Source of the DNA: Castor canadensis
Lineage: Eukaryota; Chordata; Mammalia; Rodentia; Castoridae
Length of the DNA stretch: 64,000 nucleotides
NCBI RefSeq assembly: GCF_047511655.1
Contig: NC_133391.1
Location: forward strand, 111,575,384-111,639,383
Reading direction: 5' to 3'
The notes under the pieces are model-generated. The model saw only the letters and a list, made by a program, of their open reading frames with translations, was not told where the DNA came from and ran no database searches. The first letter of the stretch is position 1. Each line of letters begins with the position of its first letter. The position numbers and the translations under genes are program-made. This document shows, in pieces, positions 45,125 to 58,290 of the stretch.

Positions 45125-45320
45125 GTCTACTGTGAGTGTGAACTACATTTTAGGCATTGTGTTAACATATCTTTATACCATGTTATATCATGTAGTTGTT
45201 ACAACAACCCAATGAAGTATGTATTACCTACCCCATTTTATAAATGAGGAAGCTGATGTTCAGATGGGTTAAGAAACTTAACATTTCCACATGGTTAACC
45301 CCTATGACATCCTGCAAAAG
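45125..45320 (-). repeat. MIR SINE
   Basis: ACATTTTAGGCATTGTGTTA, TTGTTACAACAACCCAATGA, TACCCCATTTTATAAATGAG and AGAAACTTAACATTTCCACA are the reverse complement of MIR. Confidence 0.75.
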
Positions 45321-45959
45321 TTCAAATCAGGCTGTGCTCCATGTCGTACTCCTAGACTGTATGTCTACTAAATGTCTGTTCTCTTTCTGTCTTACATTCC
45401 TAGTTCTTGGCAAAGAGAACTGGGATATCTGAGGCCTCTGAAAAATAAAGACCTGAGATGGTAAATAGGATTCATCTTAAGTACTAACTCCAGTTAAGTG
45501 GTTTCTGAAGTCACCTCCTAATGCAGACAGAGCCTGCTCAGGATTCATTAGTGATGCCTGGCAGAGGTGTCAAAGGTTTGGAAACAGAGATGGGAGCTTC
45601 ATGCTGGCCAATCCTGATAGGTTTTTCCCATCAGAACACTCTCATTTCCCTGACAGATATTCATCAAATGTCCTTAAGGGGTATAAACTTGCAAAACATA
45701 GTTTCAAAATATCAATATTTTAAATATAAATTGCATAATAAACTGTTTACATGAAGAAAACAGAAAAAGTGATCACTGTCAGACATAGTTACTCATTCAC
45801 TGAAACCAGGCTTTACCTGAATATTTATACCTTTAAAAATTGAAAATAGATCCAGGTAAAATCCCTAAGCTTTCTTAGATGCTTTCACAGAATGGAAAAA
45901 AGCGGGAAAGTTTCCTCAGAGTTTCCTAGGATTGCCTTAACAAAATAAAACAACAGAAA

Positions 45960-46370
45960 TGCACAGGATTGTCTTATAGCTCTGGAACAGAAATTGAGAT
46001 CAAGGTGTCAGCAGGAGCCTGCTGCCTTTGAAGCCAACAGGGGATTCCTTCCTTGCCTTTTCCTAGCTTTGGATGGTCCTAGATTGCCAGAATCTTTGGT
46101 GCTTCTTGGCTTGCAGCTGTATAACTCCAATGTCTGCCTCCATCTCTATATGACCCTTTCTGTCTCTATCTTCTATAGCTATCTTCTTATAAGAACATAG
46201 GTCACATTAGATTAGGGGCCTACTCAATTCAGTATGACCTCAATTTAGCAGATTATATTTGCAACAGTCTTATTTCCAAATAAGGCCCATTTTGAGGTAT
46301 TGGAGGTTAGGATTTCAAAATATCTTTTTCTTGGGTGGGGGGAAAATAATAATCCAACCCACAATGGGCT
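45960..46370 (-). mobile_element. MLT1-like MaLR LTR, nearly full length
   Basis: On plus it reads AGATCAAGGTGTCAGCAGGA, CCTTCCTTGCCTTTTCCTAG, TGCAGCTGTATAACTCCAAT, AGGGGCCTACTCAATTCAGT, TTATTTCCAAATAAGGCCCA and AATAATCCAACCCACAATGG. That is the complete reverse-complement order of an MLT1-type LTR. No internal region. Confidence 0.75.
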
Positions 46371-47459
46371 CTATACCAAAGAATGGTTTGGCTATGGTAT
46401 CTTCAGCTACTGGGGGTTTACAATGACTTATGGGCCAGTTGTTAAAACATCACAAACCAAGATCTGGTACTGCTGCATCAGGGAGGACCTTCCACAAACA
46501 TGGTGGACTGAACTGAAACAGACTCCCTTCTACCCACATATTTTCTGGATAACATGTTACACAGACACAATGTACCCAAGCTTGGAAGAAAGAAAAGATC
46601 ATTTCTAGGACTGTAAGTAAAGAGGGAACTAGAAACCAGAACAGTAAAGGAGTAGCAGGCCCTAGAGGATACATGGCAGGCTTCCCATTCTCAAGTGGGA
46701 CTGCAGATAGAGTCATGGGTAAGCTGTGAAGCTATAACCGAAATGTTTGCATGAAGTCACAGATGGCTGCCCTCTTCATGTAGAGTGGACTAGGAAAAAA
46801 ACCCACCCACAAGTTCAAGAAGCTATAGAGCTTGTTAGCCGTTTAAATGCTGGGCATTACAACTATGGACACATACAAGTCTCTAGTGGAATACTCCAAG
46901 TCCCAGCCTGATCACATAGACATGTGAGGTCATGTTTTTTAAAATCCCATGCTAACTTACCTGATGTAGAAAACCTAAGCAAAAAAGTTGACAAATAAAT
47001 TGGCCTAGGAGCAGTGGAACAGGCTGAGGAAAGTACATAACTGCTCCAAGACTCCCACAGAAACACTACTACCCTGCCCCAAAATGGGGACTAATGGTAA
47101 ACACTTAGAACCCACAGGAAGAAAAAGAACCCTGCATTGCCTGCTAGACTCACAGGAAGGGTCCTCGGGGCTTCCTCTCTTAGACACCTGATTCTACAGA
47201 AACCATCCATGCACACAAAAAGGAGCAGCTGCACTCCACAGGAGCTATGCCGCCCAATCAAAAGTCTCCTTGAGACAACAGACCCCGAATTGCCCCCAAG
47301 AAAGAGAAGATGATAAATAATATTTCACTGGTGAGAACACCATCCCTGTGCCCCCAGGATTCTAAGATTTATCCTTCTGGTTTTGATAGGATCTTATTTT
47401 CTATGAACAGAGCACAAATCAGCCAACATAACTCAATCAACACCTGCAATTGCCTTTAC

Positions 47460-47572
47460 CTCAGGATATTCGCTGTGGCTTTCCTTTCTTGGGGAAGAAG
47501 ATCAGGGTCTCGCAAAACTTCCTCTAGCAAGTTTAGGACATTCATCTTTAGTTCATTGTTGAGTTCAAAATC
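47460..47572 (-). CDS. RASGRF2: RASGRF2 exon: end of the REM-like segment
   Basis: This exon is 113 nt: 37 codons, [20 protein letters not shown] to RKATANIL, plus AG of a split Arg. The helical [20 protein letters not shown] stretch corresponds to the last part of the Ras exchanger motif, which in RasGRF proteins is separated from its first half by a long variable insert. The acceptor is TTTATAG ending at 47573; the donor is GTAAAG. It is the most upstream RASGRF2 exon found here and corresponds to about residue 932 of 1237 in human. The preceding exon (ending ...WVSKHAQ in the family) was not found up to 64000. Confidence 0.96.
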
Positions 47573-47654
47573 CTATAAAATAAAATGAGTCTTTTTAAAT
47601 TTTACTTTCAAGCATTTATCTCTGTGTCATGTGACGCTCTTGTGCATGACAAAT

Positions 47655-47840
47655 TTCCAGAAGCTAGGTACAGAAATTGAAATGAGTGGACCCTAGAGCA
47701 TCCCTACCCCCATTCCCAGAAATCCTAGCTTAAGTGGTTTGGGATGGGGCCCTGTTGTTAGTATTTCTCACAGGTCCACCCCTACCCCCAAGAGGATGTG
47801 AATGTGCAGCCAGGGTTGAAAACTGCTACTCTTGGAACAG
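47655..47840 (+). repeat. MER5-like DNA transposon remnant
   Basis: GAGTGGACCCTAGAGCATCC, GGGATGGGGCCCTGTTGTTA and AATGTGCAGCCAGGGTTGAA, then AACTGCTACTCTT, follow the right half of MER5-type elements. Confidence 0.6.
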
Positions 47841-48419
47841 CAATTAGTGAGGGTCTTTAACAGAGCTTACAAGGCTCAGCCTTCTCCAGCCTCATCTCTC
47901 CTCATGGTTTCCAACACACACATACACATGTGCACACACATTCGCTCTCACTATCTTAGACTTGACAAATTTTCTCAGTTCTCTAGAAAGATATGTGCTT
48001 ACCCAGCCTAGAACACTGTGCTGCCTCCCCAAATGAATTTCAATTCATTTTTCTATAGGAGGTACTATACATTCTCCCTGGAGTCTTTTTTAATTGACCA
48101 ATAGGGTCAGGAATTTTTCCTTTAGGCTTCTATGGAACACACAACTAACTCACTGTTATCATAATTTATCATGCTACACTGAAAAGGCCAATTTAATTGT
48201 CTGGATGTCCACTGGACCATCAGTAAGATCACTAACTGGACATAGCAGTAACTCAAAAACATATTTATTACAAGAATAAAATCTCTCCTTTGGGTGGAAA
48301 TTTGAATGAAGATATGCCAAAGGTACCAGTACCTATATCTAGTTCTATACCATATAGATATGCTAGGGGATAAAGAATAAATAATACTCACAAACTGATG
48401 GGTTCATGTCAAAAAAACA

Positions 48420-49350
48420 CAGGGATGAGATTGAAGCAGGCAGAGTTAGGACAATATAAGTATCAAAATGATCGAGAATAATGAGCAATAACCAACTGAG
48501 GAAAAAGACCCTGCAAGCCCTTATTGATACTCACAAGGATAAATAGGTAGATAGGTAAGTAGACAGATAGAAGATAGATATATAGATGCATACATACATG
48601 CCTACATCAAGATAAAACTATTCTTTACAATAGATTTCCAACTAGCAAATGCAAAGGAATAAGTGAGTGGAAAGTCACAATTTTCAGCAGAATAAGTAGT
48701 AACTGATTCAGGCAGGGATCATGAGGGGATGCTAAAATGGCTAGGTAAATGCATTGGGGACAGAATTGACGGTCTCAGAGTACTCTGTAGAGATGACTCA
48801 TTAATTACAAAGAGAGAATCTGGGGCCCTATCCATGGGATCAAAGTTACAAAAATTGTCAACGATGGGACAAACCAACATCACATTCCTACTAACGTACT
48901 GTCTGTAATGTAACATCACTTCCTTAGTATTCATACCCAAAATGCATAATCTAATTGTGAGGCAGCATTGACCTGTATTCTTCAAAAATGTTAATGTCTT
49001 GAAAGACAAAGAAAAACTGAGGAACTGTTCCAGTTTAAAGGACACCAAAGGGACAACAGCCAAATGCAACAGAAGAACCTGGATTAGACCTGGGGTCAAG
49101 GTGGGAATGCTTTACTGTGACAACTGACAGAATTAAATCAGGACTGTGCACTAATTGAGAGCATTATACCAATGTCAAATGTTCCTGAATTTGGTCAACT
49201 TACTGCTTGTCATGTAAGTCCTTGTCCTTGGGGTCAGGGAGAAAGAGAAAAAATAAATGTAAATATATTAGAATAGTGATGTTAGATGTGTATAGTGTAC
49301 TTTGTTTTATTATGAAAATTTTTCTCTTGATTTGAAAATTTTCAAGGTAA
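48420..49350 (+). mobile_element. Ancient LINE-1 (L1M-type) 3' UTR
   Basis: GAGGAACTGTTCCAGTTTAA, GGACACCAAAGGGACAACAG, CAAATGCAACAGAAGAACCT and GGATTAGACCTGGGGTCAAG, then GAGAGCATTATACCAATGTC, are the diverged order of L1MC/L1MD-type 3' ends. It contains the GATA-like microsatellite. Confidence 0.6.
48540..48607. repeat. (GATA/GGTA)n and (CATA)n microsatellite, imperfect
   Basis: AAATAGGTAGATAGGTAAGT, then AGATAGATATATAGATG and CATACATACATG. Confidence 0.85.
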
Positions 49351-50002
49351 AATGTTTGGGGAAAAAAAAGAATGAAAAGGTGGAGTGTGGCTCTTGCATT
49401 CTTGAATGAAAGGTATTCTTATAAACCATCTCCGGACAGCAGACTGGAACTGTTAGGTATTCAGAGATGAACTGAATGCTACAAAGTCCTGCATTCAAGG
49501 ATCATACTCTGATAGACTGTTATCTTTATAGGTGCAGGCATGAGTGTTTATTTCCCCCACATAAACTTGTTATAATTATTATAACTCATTTTATTATAAC
49601 AATTATATTACCACTTTGCTGATTTTTTACATTATAAGTTACTGTAAGTACATTTTAACTTTAACGAAAGTAATTTTGAACAACTGACATTCTAAACTCT
49701 TTTAAATGGTTGGAGGGAACATTGCTAATGGCAATGAATCAGGTAAAAAGAAAACAGTATAATGTTACTATCTTCAGTTAATTAGGAGCAAAGCATCTAT
49801 AATTTCACAAATCATAGACAATGTAATTTGAATTGAATATTTTTGCATCAATTTCATGACAAACTGAATAATAAACTATTCTTAATATTCCACTTTCACT
49901 GTTTGACAATAGTATCATTTCTTGGGGAACAGGAGACACTGGAGCCCAAGGGCAACACAAATGTTAATATCTCTTATCAATCTTTTTTTTTTTTTTGTCT
50001 CC

Positions 50003-50062
50003 TCTATGTCAAGTGGTAGAGCTTCTAGGGAAGTACTTGGACCTGGATTCAGCTCTGGTATA
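50003..50062 (+). repeat. Degraded ID-type SINE
   Basis: TCAAGTGGTAGAGCTTCTAG, GGACCTGGATTCAGCTCTGG just after a 16-nt T-run. Only the two box regions are legible. Confidence 0.35.
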
Positions 50063-51344
50063 AAGAAAAATGCTGATTTTCTTTTTCCTTTGTTCCATCC
50101 CCTATTCATTTCATGGAAATTTAAAGGTGAAGAACATGGTGTTTGTAAACAGTTAACGATCTCACCTACTTGGATCTTTATGCACTACCAAAGGATTTCT
50201 CAGCCATTGGGAGTCTATTTCCTTAATGAATATTTGATATATATAAGTCTCTAACAATGCAAATAATCTGATTATCATAAACGGCATGATTAGTGTGAAG
50301 GACATGAGACTACCGTTCAGGCCTTGCTGAGGGCTAATTAGTGGATTTATCTACAAGCACCATTGAGCACCTGCTGTGCCCTATACTGGGCTCAATGGGG
50401 GATGCTTCTGGAGTCCCAGGATGGCAAGTGTGAAAGGCCTCATTAAGAAAAATAGATTGTAATTCTATTATTTTGAGCTCTTGGAAGACTGCCTGAGTGG
50501 GGTCTTTGGAAGAGTTGGTACAGTCTTCCCAGACACTATTCAAAGGATGATGAGTGATTACAGACAGTTGAATATTGGCTCTGCTACTGCTATCATTGAT
50601 AAAGAGCCAATTCTCTGATAGCTGAGGATGAAATGTGAAGATTTTCCTCCCCGTTTTCCTTACAGTTGCAAAGGCTTTTACAATGTTGGAAAAAAACTCC
50701 TATGTATGAGTTCAGTTGTTTTCAACAGCTCCAGCATCAGACAAGACAGGAGCCACCATCTCCTAATCTCTGGACAATTGAGCCACCAAGGCTGAGAAGA
50801 TGTGGCCATCTGGGTAGAGACTGGACCTGGAAGGAGAAGGCGATGCTGAGGCAAGAACACAGGTCTCCCGTTTGACTTCTGTCACCTGTGCATCTCAAAC
50901 CCAAGTGCAAAGCAGTCATTAGCTCTGATTGAGCCAATTTAGAGCTGGAACTGAGAGAGAGAGAGTTTATGTTTCTTACAAGCTACTGGGTGATGTGAAT
51001 GCTGCTGGTGCAGGGAGCACATTCTGAAGAGCAAGACTTCACAATGCTTTTGTTAAAAAAACTATGCAAAAAAGACCCTCAACCCCTCAAAAAAAAAAAA
51101 AAAAGCTGAATCCTCTGATGCACCACCCAGAGTACATATTTTTATTTTTCACGAATGCATGTAAAATACAGAATTAGTCATTCTAAAGTTCCTCTTAAAA
51201 ATATAGCAGTTGTTTCCCAATACAAAGAAATCTGAAGCAGGAAAAAGACATTTGGCCTATGTAAATCCAGAGATAAATTATTCATAAGTCTAGCTGATCA
51301 TTTCATGATTATCTAAAATGTAATTTGGGCTGCATTTCACAAAC

Positions 51345-51549
51345 CTGCATGTCAGGCACAGCAGAGCGGCTTTGCAGACAGCAGGCGACACCCACCAGAT
51401 GGTGCTGCCGGGCCACTGTGTACTATGGAGTCCAATGCCCTGGCCAGCTTGGTGTTTGGCAGGGAGGGTTTGCCTGCACAGGCTGTCACACAAAACTTTG
51501 TGCACCTTGTGAGTGAACCTGCTGCACCCAAAAGACACAAGGTAGCCAC
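51345..51549 (-). other. Exon-like GC island in RASGRF2 intron, unrecognised
   Basis: On minus it is bounded by an AG acceptor (AACTTCAG ending at 51550) and a GT donor (ATGCAG|GTTTGT at 51344). The 205-nt segment is open in one minus frame (reading through CRFVK beyond the donor) within a 117-codon open stretch. It is clearly richer in G+C and CpG than its surroundings and includes a CTCF-like site. The polypyrimidine tract is weak and I recognise no protein family. It could be a cryptic or alternative exon, an enhancer/CTCF island or an unrecognised old repeat. Confidence 0.25.
51392..51406 (+). promoter_or_regulatory. CTCF-like motif
   Basis: CCACCAGATGGTGCT fits the variable CTCF core CCASYAGRKGGYRSY, inside the GC island at 51345-51549. 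Confidence 0.45.
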
Positions 51550-52029
51550 CTGAAGTTATCATAGCAAACAATTTAGCTTTGTCTTTGCTTCCCAATTCAT
51601 GCAGTAGGAATGAGGAGATCAACAATTGGAAAAAAGAAATCACACAGAAAAAGGGAGATGTCTATATCTTGATCTCTAAAAAGGAGATCATAGCTCTTAT
51701 TCTTTCAATGATGACTATTGAGCAAGTCAATGCAGAAGGCTCTGGGGGAGAAGCAGAATGCAAGCCAGTCTCGGTGGAAGGGCAGATGAAGGAAACATTA
51801 ACTAAAGAAGCCAGGAGGCCAGGGGACACATCTAAAAGTGGGGAGCCACCTTCAATAAGATAATAGCTGGGGTGGGGGAGCCCTCAGTCAAGGCAGGAGT
51901 GTGCTTAGGAGCAAAAACTATCAATGATGTCAGAATGCTCTTCTGTGGGATGAGCCAATGATAATCATAACCTTAGTGAGATAATGAAGACTTTAGTGAG
52001 AGGCTGCCCAGTGTTAGGTAATATTTAAT

Positions 52030-52210
52030 CACCTTAGCCTTCGACAAGAAACTTGCAAAGCCCTCACCATCATTCTTATTTTACATATGGAAAGTCAAAG
52101 TACAGAGTCTAAGAGTCCTACCCAGTCCCACAGGTAGCAGGTGGCAGACCCAGAATTTGGACTCAGGCAGGCTCGGCCAATGCCTGAGTTTTTAACTGCT
52201 ACACCACAGG
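52030..52210 (-). repeat. MIR SINE
   Basis: TTATTTTACATATGGAAAGT, CCTACCCAGTCCCACAGGTA, GCAGACCCAGAATTTGGACT and AACTGCTACACCACAGG are the MIR sequence reversed. Confidence 0.75.
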
Positions 52211-55200
52211 ATCAGAAAAAGTGGCTATCAGTGCATTTGTTGTGTGGCTGACTGGAGAAGGGCAGGCTGAAATGTCAAACATTGTCTGAGTCCGGAACCA
52301 TTTTCCACCTGAACCCAGGAATCTTCAGACTCAGTTTCCAGTCTGAACAAACTAGTTTGCATTAATAAAACTTCATCGTGCAACAGAAAAATAGTATGTG
52401 AAGCAATAAATCATAGTCTTCAGCACTTTAAAACTAATCCCCATTGATGGCTTACCCATTCTAGAATCACATTCATTCTTCCAGGACAACAGGATGGTGA
52501 TCAGGAAGGAATATGCCTTGGATAGCCAAGGGAACCCTAGGATCCTGGGAAAATCTGGTTCAGTAAACACAGTTTGAAGATGAAGAGAATTGTGAGAGTA
52601 ATTTTCTCATTAGAATCAATACAGTGTATTCCTAACAGTGGCCAGAGATTTTAAAAAGGAAAGTGGGAACAGCACGGTGTGGAGTAATGTCACAAAGATA
52701 ATTTAAAATCTTAGAACAAATCATTCATAAAGAAAGGGCTTAGGATGTGCTACCCTCAAAAATAAGAGATTTGGATTTAACTTGACTTTCCAGAAAATGA
52801 AAAGCATAACTCAGTTTTCTCTTTTGACTACACAAGATGAAGAATTGCAAGTATGATGTAGATTTAAGTTAGATTCAGGCCATTTTGTACTTTGGGAAAC
52901 CAAGACAAAGATGCTGAGTAATCATGCTAAGATATAGGCAAATTGACCTTGACATGTCTGGGACACACACCACTGGACTCATTTTAATGAACTACAGGTA
53001 ACAGGCCTCTACATCAGTATGGCTTTCAACTCTCTTGAGGAGAGGATACTTTGTCTAGAACTTTAATATTGAAACTCAATCCCAGGAGAGAGTATACTGG
53101 TTAAAGGCTAAGATGTCCAAACCCTGTCACCTCTGGCCTGCCTGGTTCTCATCACTTCTGAGCACTCTGAAACAGGGCCTCTCACTGGAAAAGTGAATGG
53201 GGGTTTTCCAGCATTTCCCATTGCCTAACTACAAATATACTGTACAAACTCTTTGTTTCACACTATGGAAAAGAACACCCTAATTGAAAAACCAAAGGAA
53301 GGGCAATTTATTTGATATTAAACCCTACAAAACAACACTAGAATTTCTAAACTTTCAATACATATTCAACACTTACTAATCATTAATTACTCATCAGGTT
53401 CTTGAACCTACAAAGAGAATCAGAGTATGAAGCAAATGTATATCTGATTACCATCTAGGACCTTATATTTCAGGTATTAAATTCTGGGTATAATTAACCC
53501 TCAAATTTAACAACTACAGTACCTTGTTCTTGGTTGGCCCACAAATATTTGTTGAATGAATGGGCAAAAATCCAAGAAGAGGGTACTTGAATTTAAGACA
53601 AGTGATAACAAACTACCTCATTCTTATGCTGTTGGTTTGGAAAACTAGCAGCTGTGAAGTGGGAGGCTACAAGAAGAAAGCACAGAACAAAACATGGGAG
53701 ATATATTAAAACAAAAATAACAGGGAAGAGGCAAATGGGAGTGTACAATGCCAATTCAGCAAGAAGGAAAACACCATCCAGAAAGGTGTTTATTAGATTA
53801 TTTTCTGACAAATGACTCTACGTATGAATGACTTACTAAAACTCAGCCTCCAGTTCTGAATAGTTGTGCTTATAGGAATGTTGAAATACTGAGCCATAAA
53901 TGAGATAGCACCCAAACTTACTTCTTGAGGCCACAAATGGGAATCAGGAGGTTAAAAACATGTATCAGAAAGAAAGAGAATTTTTCCAGAGGCTGTGTTT
54001 TCCATTAGGTTTCTAGATAGGTGGTTAATGGATATGGATTGCAGCTTTCAAGACAATGAAAAAGACTGGAGGGAAAAAGAAAATCTGGAGGGGCCTGCTT
54101 TTAAACTTAATGTTTAAATTTTTCTTAGTTAAATAACATCATCTGTCAATAAAATTATCTTTGAGTTTAGCTGTAATATAAGCCTTAGAAATGTATTAGA
54201 AAATGGTCTAGCGAGGGGAAAACCCTGATGCAGAACCCTGGTGGACAAATGTACATTCTCTTTATCTTCAAGAGAGACACATTCAGTTTGCAGGAATGTA
54301 GCAGAAGTAGCACCTTCCTAATTAATCCAAGGAGAGACTTCATGCAAAGAGAAGGGGAACTCAGACTGGTGACATCTGGGAACAGAGAGAGGAGGCTAGG
54401 AAAACAAAGGGAAGGGCAGCAGGCATGGCAGAAGCCAGGGGCCTGAGCACATCAGTGTGCATGAGTTGGCTTCTGATATCCTGGAAGAGCTCTGAAGTGG
54501 TGGAGCTCTGGTCCAGGCATGGCTCATCAAACAAGGACTGTGGACGTCACAATGCAGGTCTGGCTATCACTCCCCATGCTGAGGAAATGGCTGTATGTCA
54601 TGGTCTCTAGAAATGTTCCCAAGGTCCAAGTATGAGTATGACAGTGGAAAGATGTAAGTGAGGAAAAGTTGGAGCTCCCCATGGCTCTTCAGCAGAAAAC
54701 TCCTGCAGAGGTAAGACCCTATTCAAGTACAACAGATTCCACACAGCACTGAGCAATGATCTGTCAACAAAATCCATCCACTAAAGATTAAAGAATCTCA
54801 CTTATTCTACAGGAAAGCTAAATTTCTGTCTTGAGAACTAATGGAAACTGAAAATAAGTCCTACTGAGGACGCTGGTTCCTTAAATGCTTAAGTCTGGTT
54901 CATACCAACTTAATAAATCCTGTTATAAATGTCTCATCAGATACTAAGAAAACCCTGGAAAGCTTAGGGGAATTTAAAGAGTAGCAACAGAAATGTATAA
55001 AAGATAGGAAAAAATGGTTAAGTAGTTAAATGAACTAGGATTTTCTTACTTGATTGTTTGGTCCAGAGGAAAAGAGAATTAAAAAAAAGTATCCTCAGGA
55101 TTAACAAAGAAGAATATTTATACTTATCAGAGAATAGTTTCACAAATTTTACATTTTCCTCTGACAGTTAATTCAGTTGTGCATAAGAACTTTCCCCATG

Positions 55201-56189
55201 CAAATCGTTTTGCCCTTTTTACAAATAAGGAAACCAGCAAGCCAACATTGGGAGGACAGCCCCTCATCACGTTTCCAGATTTCTTTCCCCAAGATTCCTT
55301 TTAGACCCAGAGATCTTTGAAGAACTGTCTACTCAGAGGGAGATGGGAAAGAACAAATGTGAAGGAGGTTACACAGCAGGCTCAGTGTTGGAGTGATGAA
55401 GACCAATACCAGCCTATGAGTCCAGGAAACCGAAAGCAGAGGAAAGGAAGTTGCTGTATTACTTTAATGAAACAGCATTCTCTAGTTTACTTTGGCTGCT
55501 GCAATGGGAAGTGTGAGTTTGTGAACAAACACTGCTTTGTACCTGGTGTGTGTCTAAGCTCTCTTAGCTGAGATACACAGAAGCCAGCAGGAAGGGGTGT
55601 AGACAACCACAAGTGAGTGGGCACTGATTACGGGTGAAATCAACATGAAGAAGTAGACAACTATTGCTTCATTAAGAAGTATTTCATAGCTGCCAGCATC
55701 TTGCATTGAGACTAAATTTTTTATCTTCTTGTTTCTGGTATCCTTATCAGCTCTTACCGGCTAGGAATTGGGCCCAAGAGCCTCATGGTACTTTGAGGCA
55801 GCTGAGCAGTTGGAGGCAGCCCACCACGTTTTGGGGTGGGATGTTTAGAAGTCCTGGCCCTTCACTATTGACAGTTGTAGCTGCACCACTTGGCTGGACC
55901 CAGAATCTGCTGGGAGGTGCTGAACTCAGAAGTGCTACAGTAGTAGTTAGAGGGCACACAGTGCTCTGCCCCGTGCCAATTCTTAGCAGATCTAAGTCCT
56001 GTGTGTTTAAGCAACACAAAATAGACTCAAGCTGGAAAGTAACTTTTTTAGGGAAAGATTTAGAAATCAAGCAGAAAAGCATATGATATTCTCACTATTC
56101 TGAATCAGAAGTGGATTTTTACATTTTATATCTTGAATGCTCTGTCTCCAAAGAGTTGGCTGGTGAGATGGAGACACTGTGAGATGAGG

Positions 56190-56425
56190 GGTTGTGAGCA
56201 CAGACTGTGCAGCCAGGCACAGGGTGGGGAACCTTGGCACTGCCCTCTGCTCTCCATGTAATCTCGGGGAAACCACTGAATCTCTCAATTTCCCCATCTG
56301 CAAAACAGGGATAATGACATCTACCTTCCTTACCCCAAAAGGGTGTAGTCAGGAGTAAATGACTTACCCTTTGAAAACTGCTTAGAATAGAGCTTAAGGC
56401 ATTCAAGTGATGCTGTATTTGTTAT
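56190..56425 (+). repeat. MIR SINE
   Basis: GAGCACAGACTGTGCAGCCA, ATTTCCCCATCTGCAAAACA, GGGATAATGACATCTACC and GCTTAGAATAGAGCTTAAGG are near-complete MIR in sense orientation. Confidence 0.8.
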
Positions 56426-56553
56426 TTTTTTAAAAAAATCAGGATCTGCCATTCACATTCATCCTCATAGAGGAAGAAAACTTCTCAGTGAAGATTTAGG
56501 TTCTCAGGTTACCTATAAAAGACCATGTGCCCATATCATAACTAAAACAATAT

Positions 56554-56778
56554 AAAGCCAGGCATGGAAGTACATGCTTGTAAACTCAGCTACTGAGGAG
56601 GTGGAGGCAGGAGGATTGAGAGTTCTAGGGCAGCCTGGACAGAGTTAGCAAGACCCTGTCTCAAAAACAAAATAAAAAATAAAAGGACTGGGGCACTGCT
56701 CAAGTAATACAGCACTTGCCTAGCAAGCATGAGACCCTGAGTTCAAATCCTAATACCAAAAACAAACAAACAAATATC
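56554..56778 (+). repeat. Dimeric B1-ID SINE
   Basis: The B1-like part (AAGCCAGGCATGGAAGTACA to AGACCCTGTCTCAAAAACAA) is followed by the ID part (GGACTGGGGCACTGCTCAAG, AGCACTTGCCTAGCAAGCAT, GAGTTCAAATCC) and an (AAAC)n tail. The cleanest dimer in the window together with that at 25971. Confidence 0.9.
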
Positions 56779-57835
56779 CACAATATCCAGCCTCTGGCTG
56801 GCTTCTAGATCATTCTATAGGATCCACTGATTCCTCCTTCAAGCTCAGGTACTAGTGACACATCTCCCCTGGAAACAGCTGTGATGAGGACTTGGAGAGG
56901 GAGGGATTGTGAAGCCCTGAGGACCTTCAGGAGACAGGGGACAGACAGCACCCTCATGTGGCACATGACACAGCCCAGAGAAACATCCTCTGTCCTGCAA
57001 AAGGCTCAAAGGTCAGGCCTGCACACACTGAGGCTGCCTTGCAAGTGGAAGAGCAGACTCTCTGCTCAGGGCCGAGGCTGGGTAGGGTACATGGATGGAA
57101 AAGTACCCATGGCAGATGGGCAGTAGTGGGCATAGACAGGAGGGAGTTGAGACCAAGGACAGAAAAGAGCTGGCAGCTGGCCAGGAGCTGTCAGTAGAGG
57201 TGACAGCTCTGAACTGCCTGTTCAGTAGTGGGTTGTTTCTTACACATTGCATTCTCCCACTCACACCGAAAACTGTGCTGTGCTTGTCCTGGCTCAACCT
57301 CCACTTCAGATCTGCAACAAAGAACACATCTGAACTCGGTGCTCTAATGTGACACTGAATTCTGTGTTTTACTAAGCAATGCCAAGAAATAAAAAAAAAA
57401 AGTTAATGAGACTCCTACAACTGTCAAAATAACAAACAGATGAGAGGAACTGTAGGACCCTTTGTGTCCCTGAGATTCTTGAATTCACTAAATGGAAGCC
57501 CACCCAGCAGCACCCACTCCTCCCCCTACCATTAGTCAGTACAGTACATTTCTCACTTCACCATGGCTTAGGGCTACGGCTCCAAGGCCAAACTGGGAGA
57601 TAGGATGCTCATTGGTGCCCCCCTCCCGGGAAAAAGCTATCATCTCTCTGAGATGTGCATCCCCAGCACTGACATTGTGCCTTTCCCAACACAAAGACAT
57701 GTTCTTTCCCTTGGCTTCCACTGGAGCTCACCTGTCAGGGGCTGTTTCGGAGCTGCTAGGAACTCAGTTCTGAGCACTAGGTCTGGTTTCCAGCTGGACT
57801 TTTGGGTACTTTAGAATTGGCTGTTAATACTGTGA

Positions 57836-58015
57836 CCATTAGCTATAAGGCTATTTAATTGTAATTAAATTAAGTAACTTCAAAACTTTAGTTTTTTAGC
57901 TGTGCTAGCTACCTTTCAGGGGGTCAATTTGCCACATGTGCCTAGAGTCTACAGGACTGGGCACTACAGACAAAAAGCATTTCCACCATCTCAACAAGTT
58001 CAGCTGGGCAGTGCT
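57836..58015 (+). repeat. Non-autonomous DNA transposon remnant (hAT/MER-type), tentative
   Basis: CTATTTAATTGTAATTAAAT, CTGTGCTAGCTACCTTTCAG, AAAAAGCATTTCCACCATCT and AGCTGGGCAGTGCT recall the right half of a common mammalian hAT-type MITE. Confidence 0.4.
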
Positions 58016-58159
58016 CACTGAGGGCCTCTGAGACCTATGACCTCTGCCTGCTTGCTGGGCTGGGTTGGGGCTAGACAGTACCTTCACAAGGCTGTCTCCA
58101 TTGAGAGCAACCACCTGCAACTCTGAGCATCCATCTGTAACAGCTGCTTAACCACAATC

Positions 58160-58290
58160 CTCCCAATCACTTGAAGGAATAAGTGGCATTATCTCTGTTT
58201 TTGTAGAGGAAGAAGTGGAGGCCTGGAGGAGCTGAATGGTTTGTTGAGTCACACAGCCAATACATGCCAAAGCAGGGATTTTAGTCAACT
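58160..58290 (-). repeat. MIR SINE fragment
   Basis: ATTATCTCTGTTTTTGTAGA, GGAGCTGAATGGTTTGTTGA and GTCACACAGCCAATACATGC follow the reversed MIR core. Confidence 0.6.

Larger units (their letters stand above)
42332..47459 (-). other. RASGRF2: RASGRF2 intron, about 5.1 kb
   Basis: Holds two MaLR-type LTR remnants (43165-43560, 45960-46370), an L1 stub (43327-43429) and a MIR (45125-45320). 43760-45120 and 46400-47300 show nothing recognisable. Confidence 0.85.
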
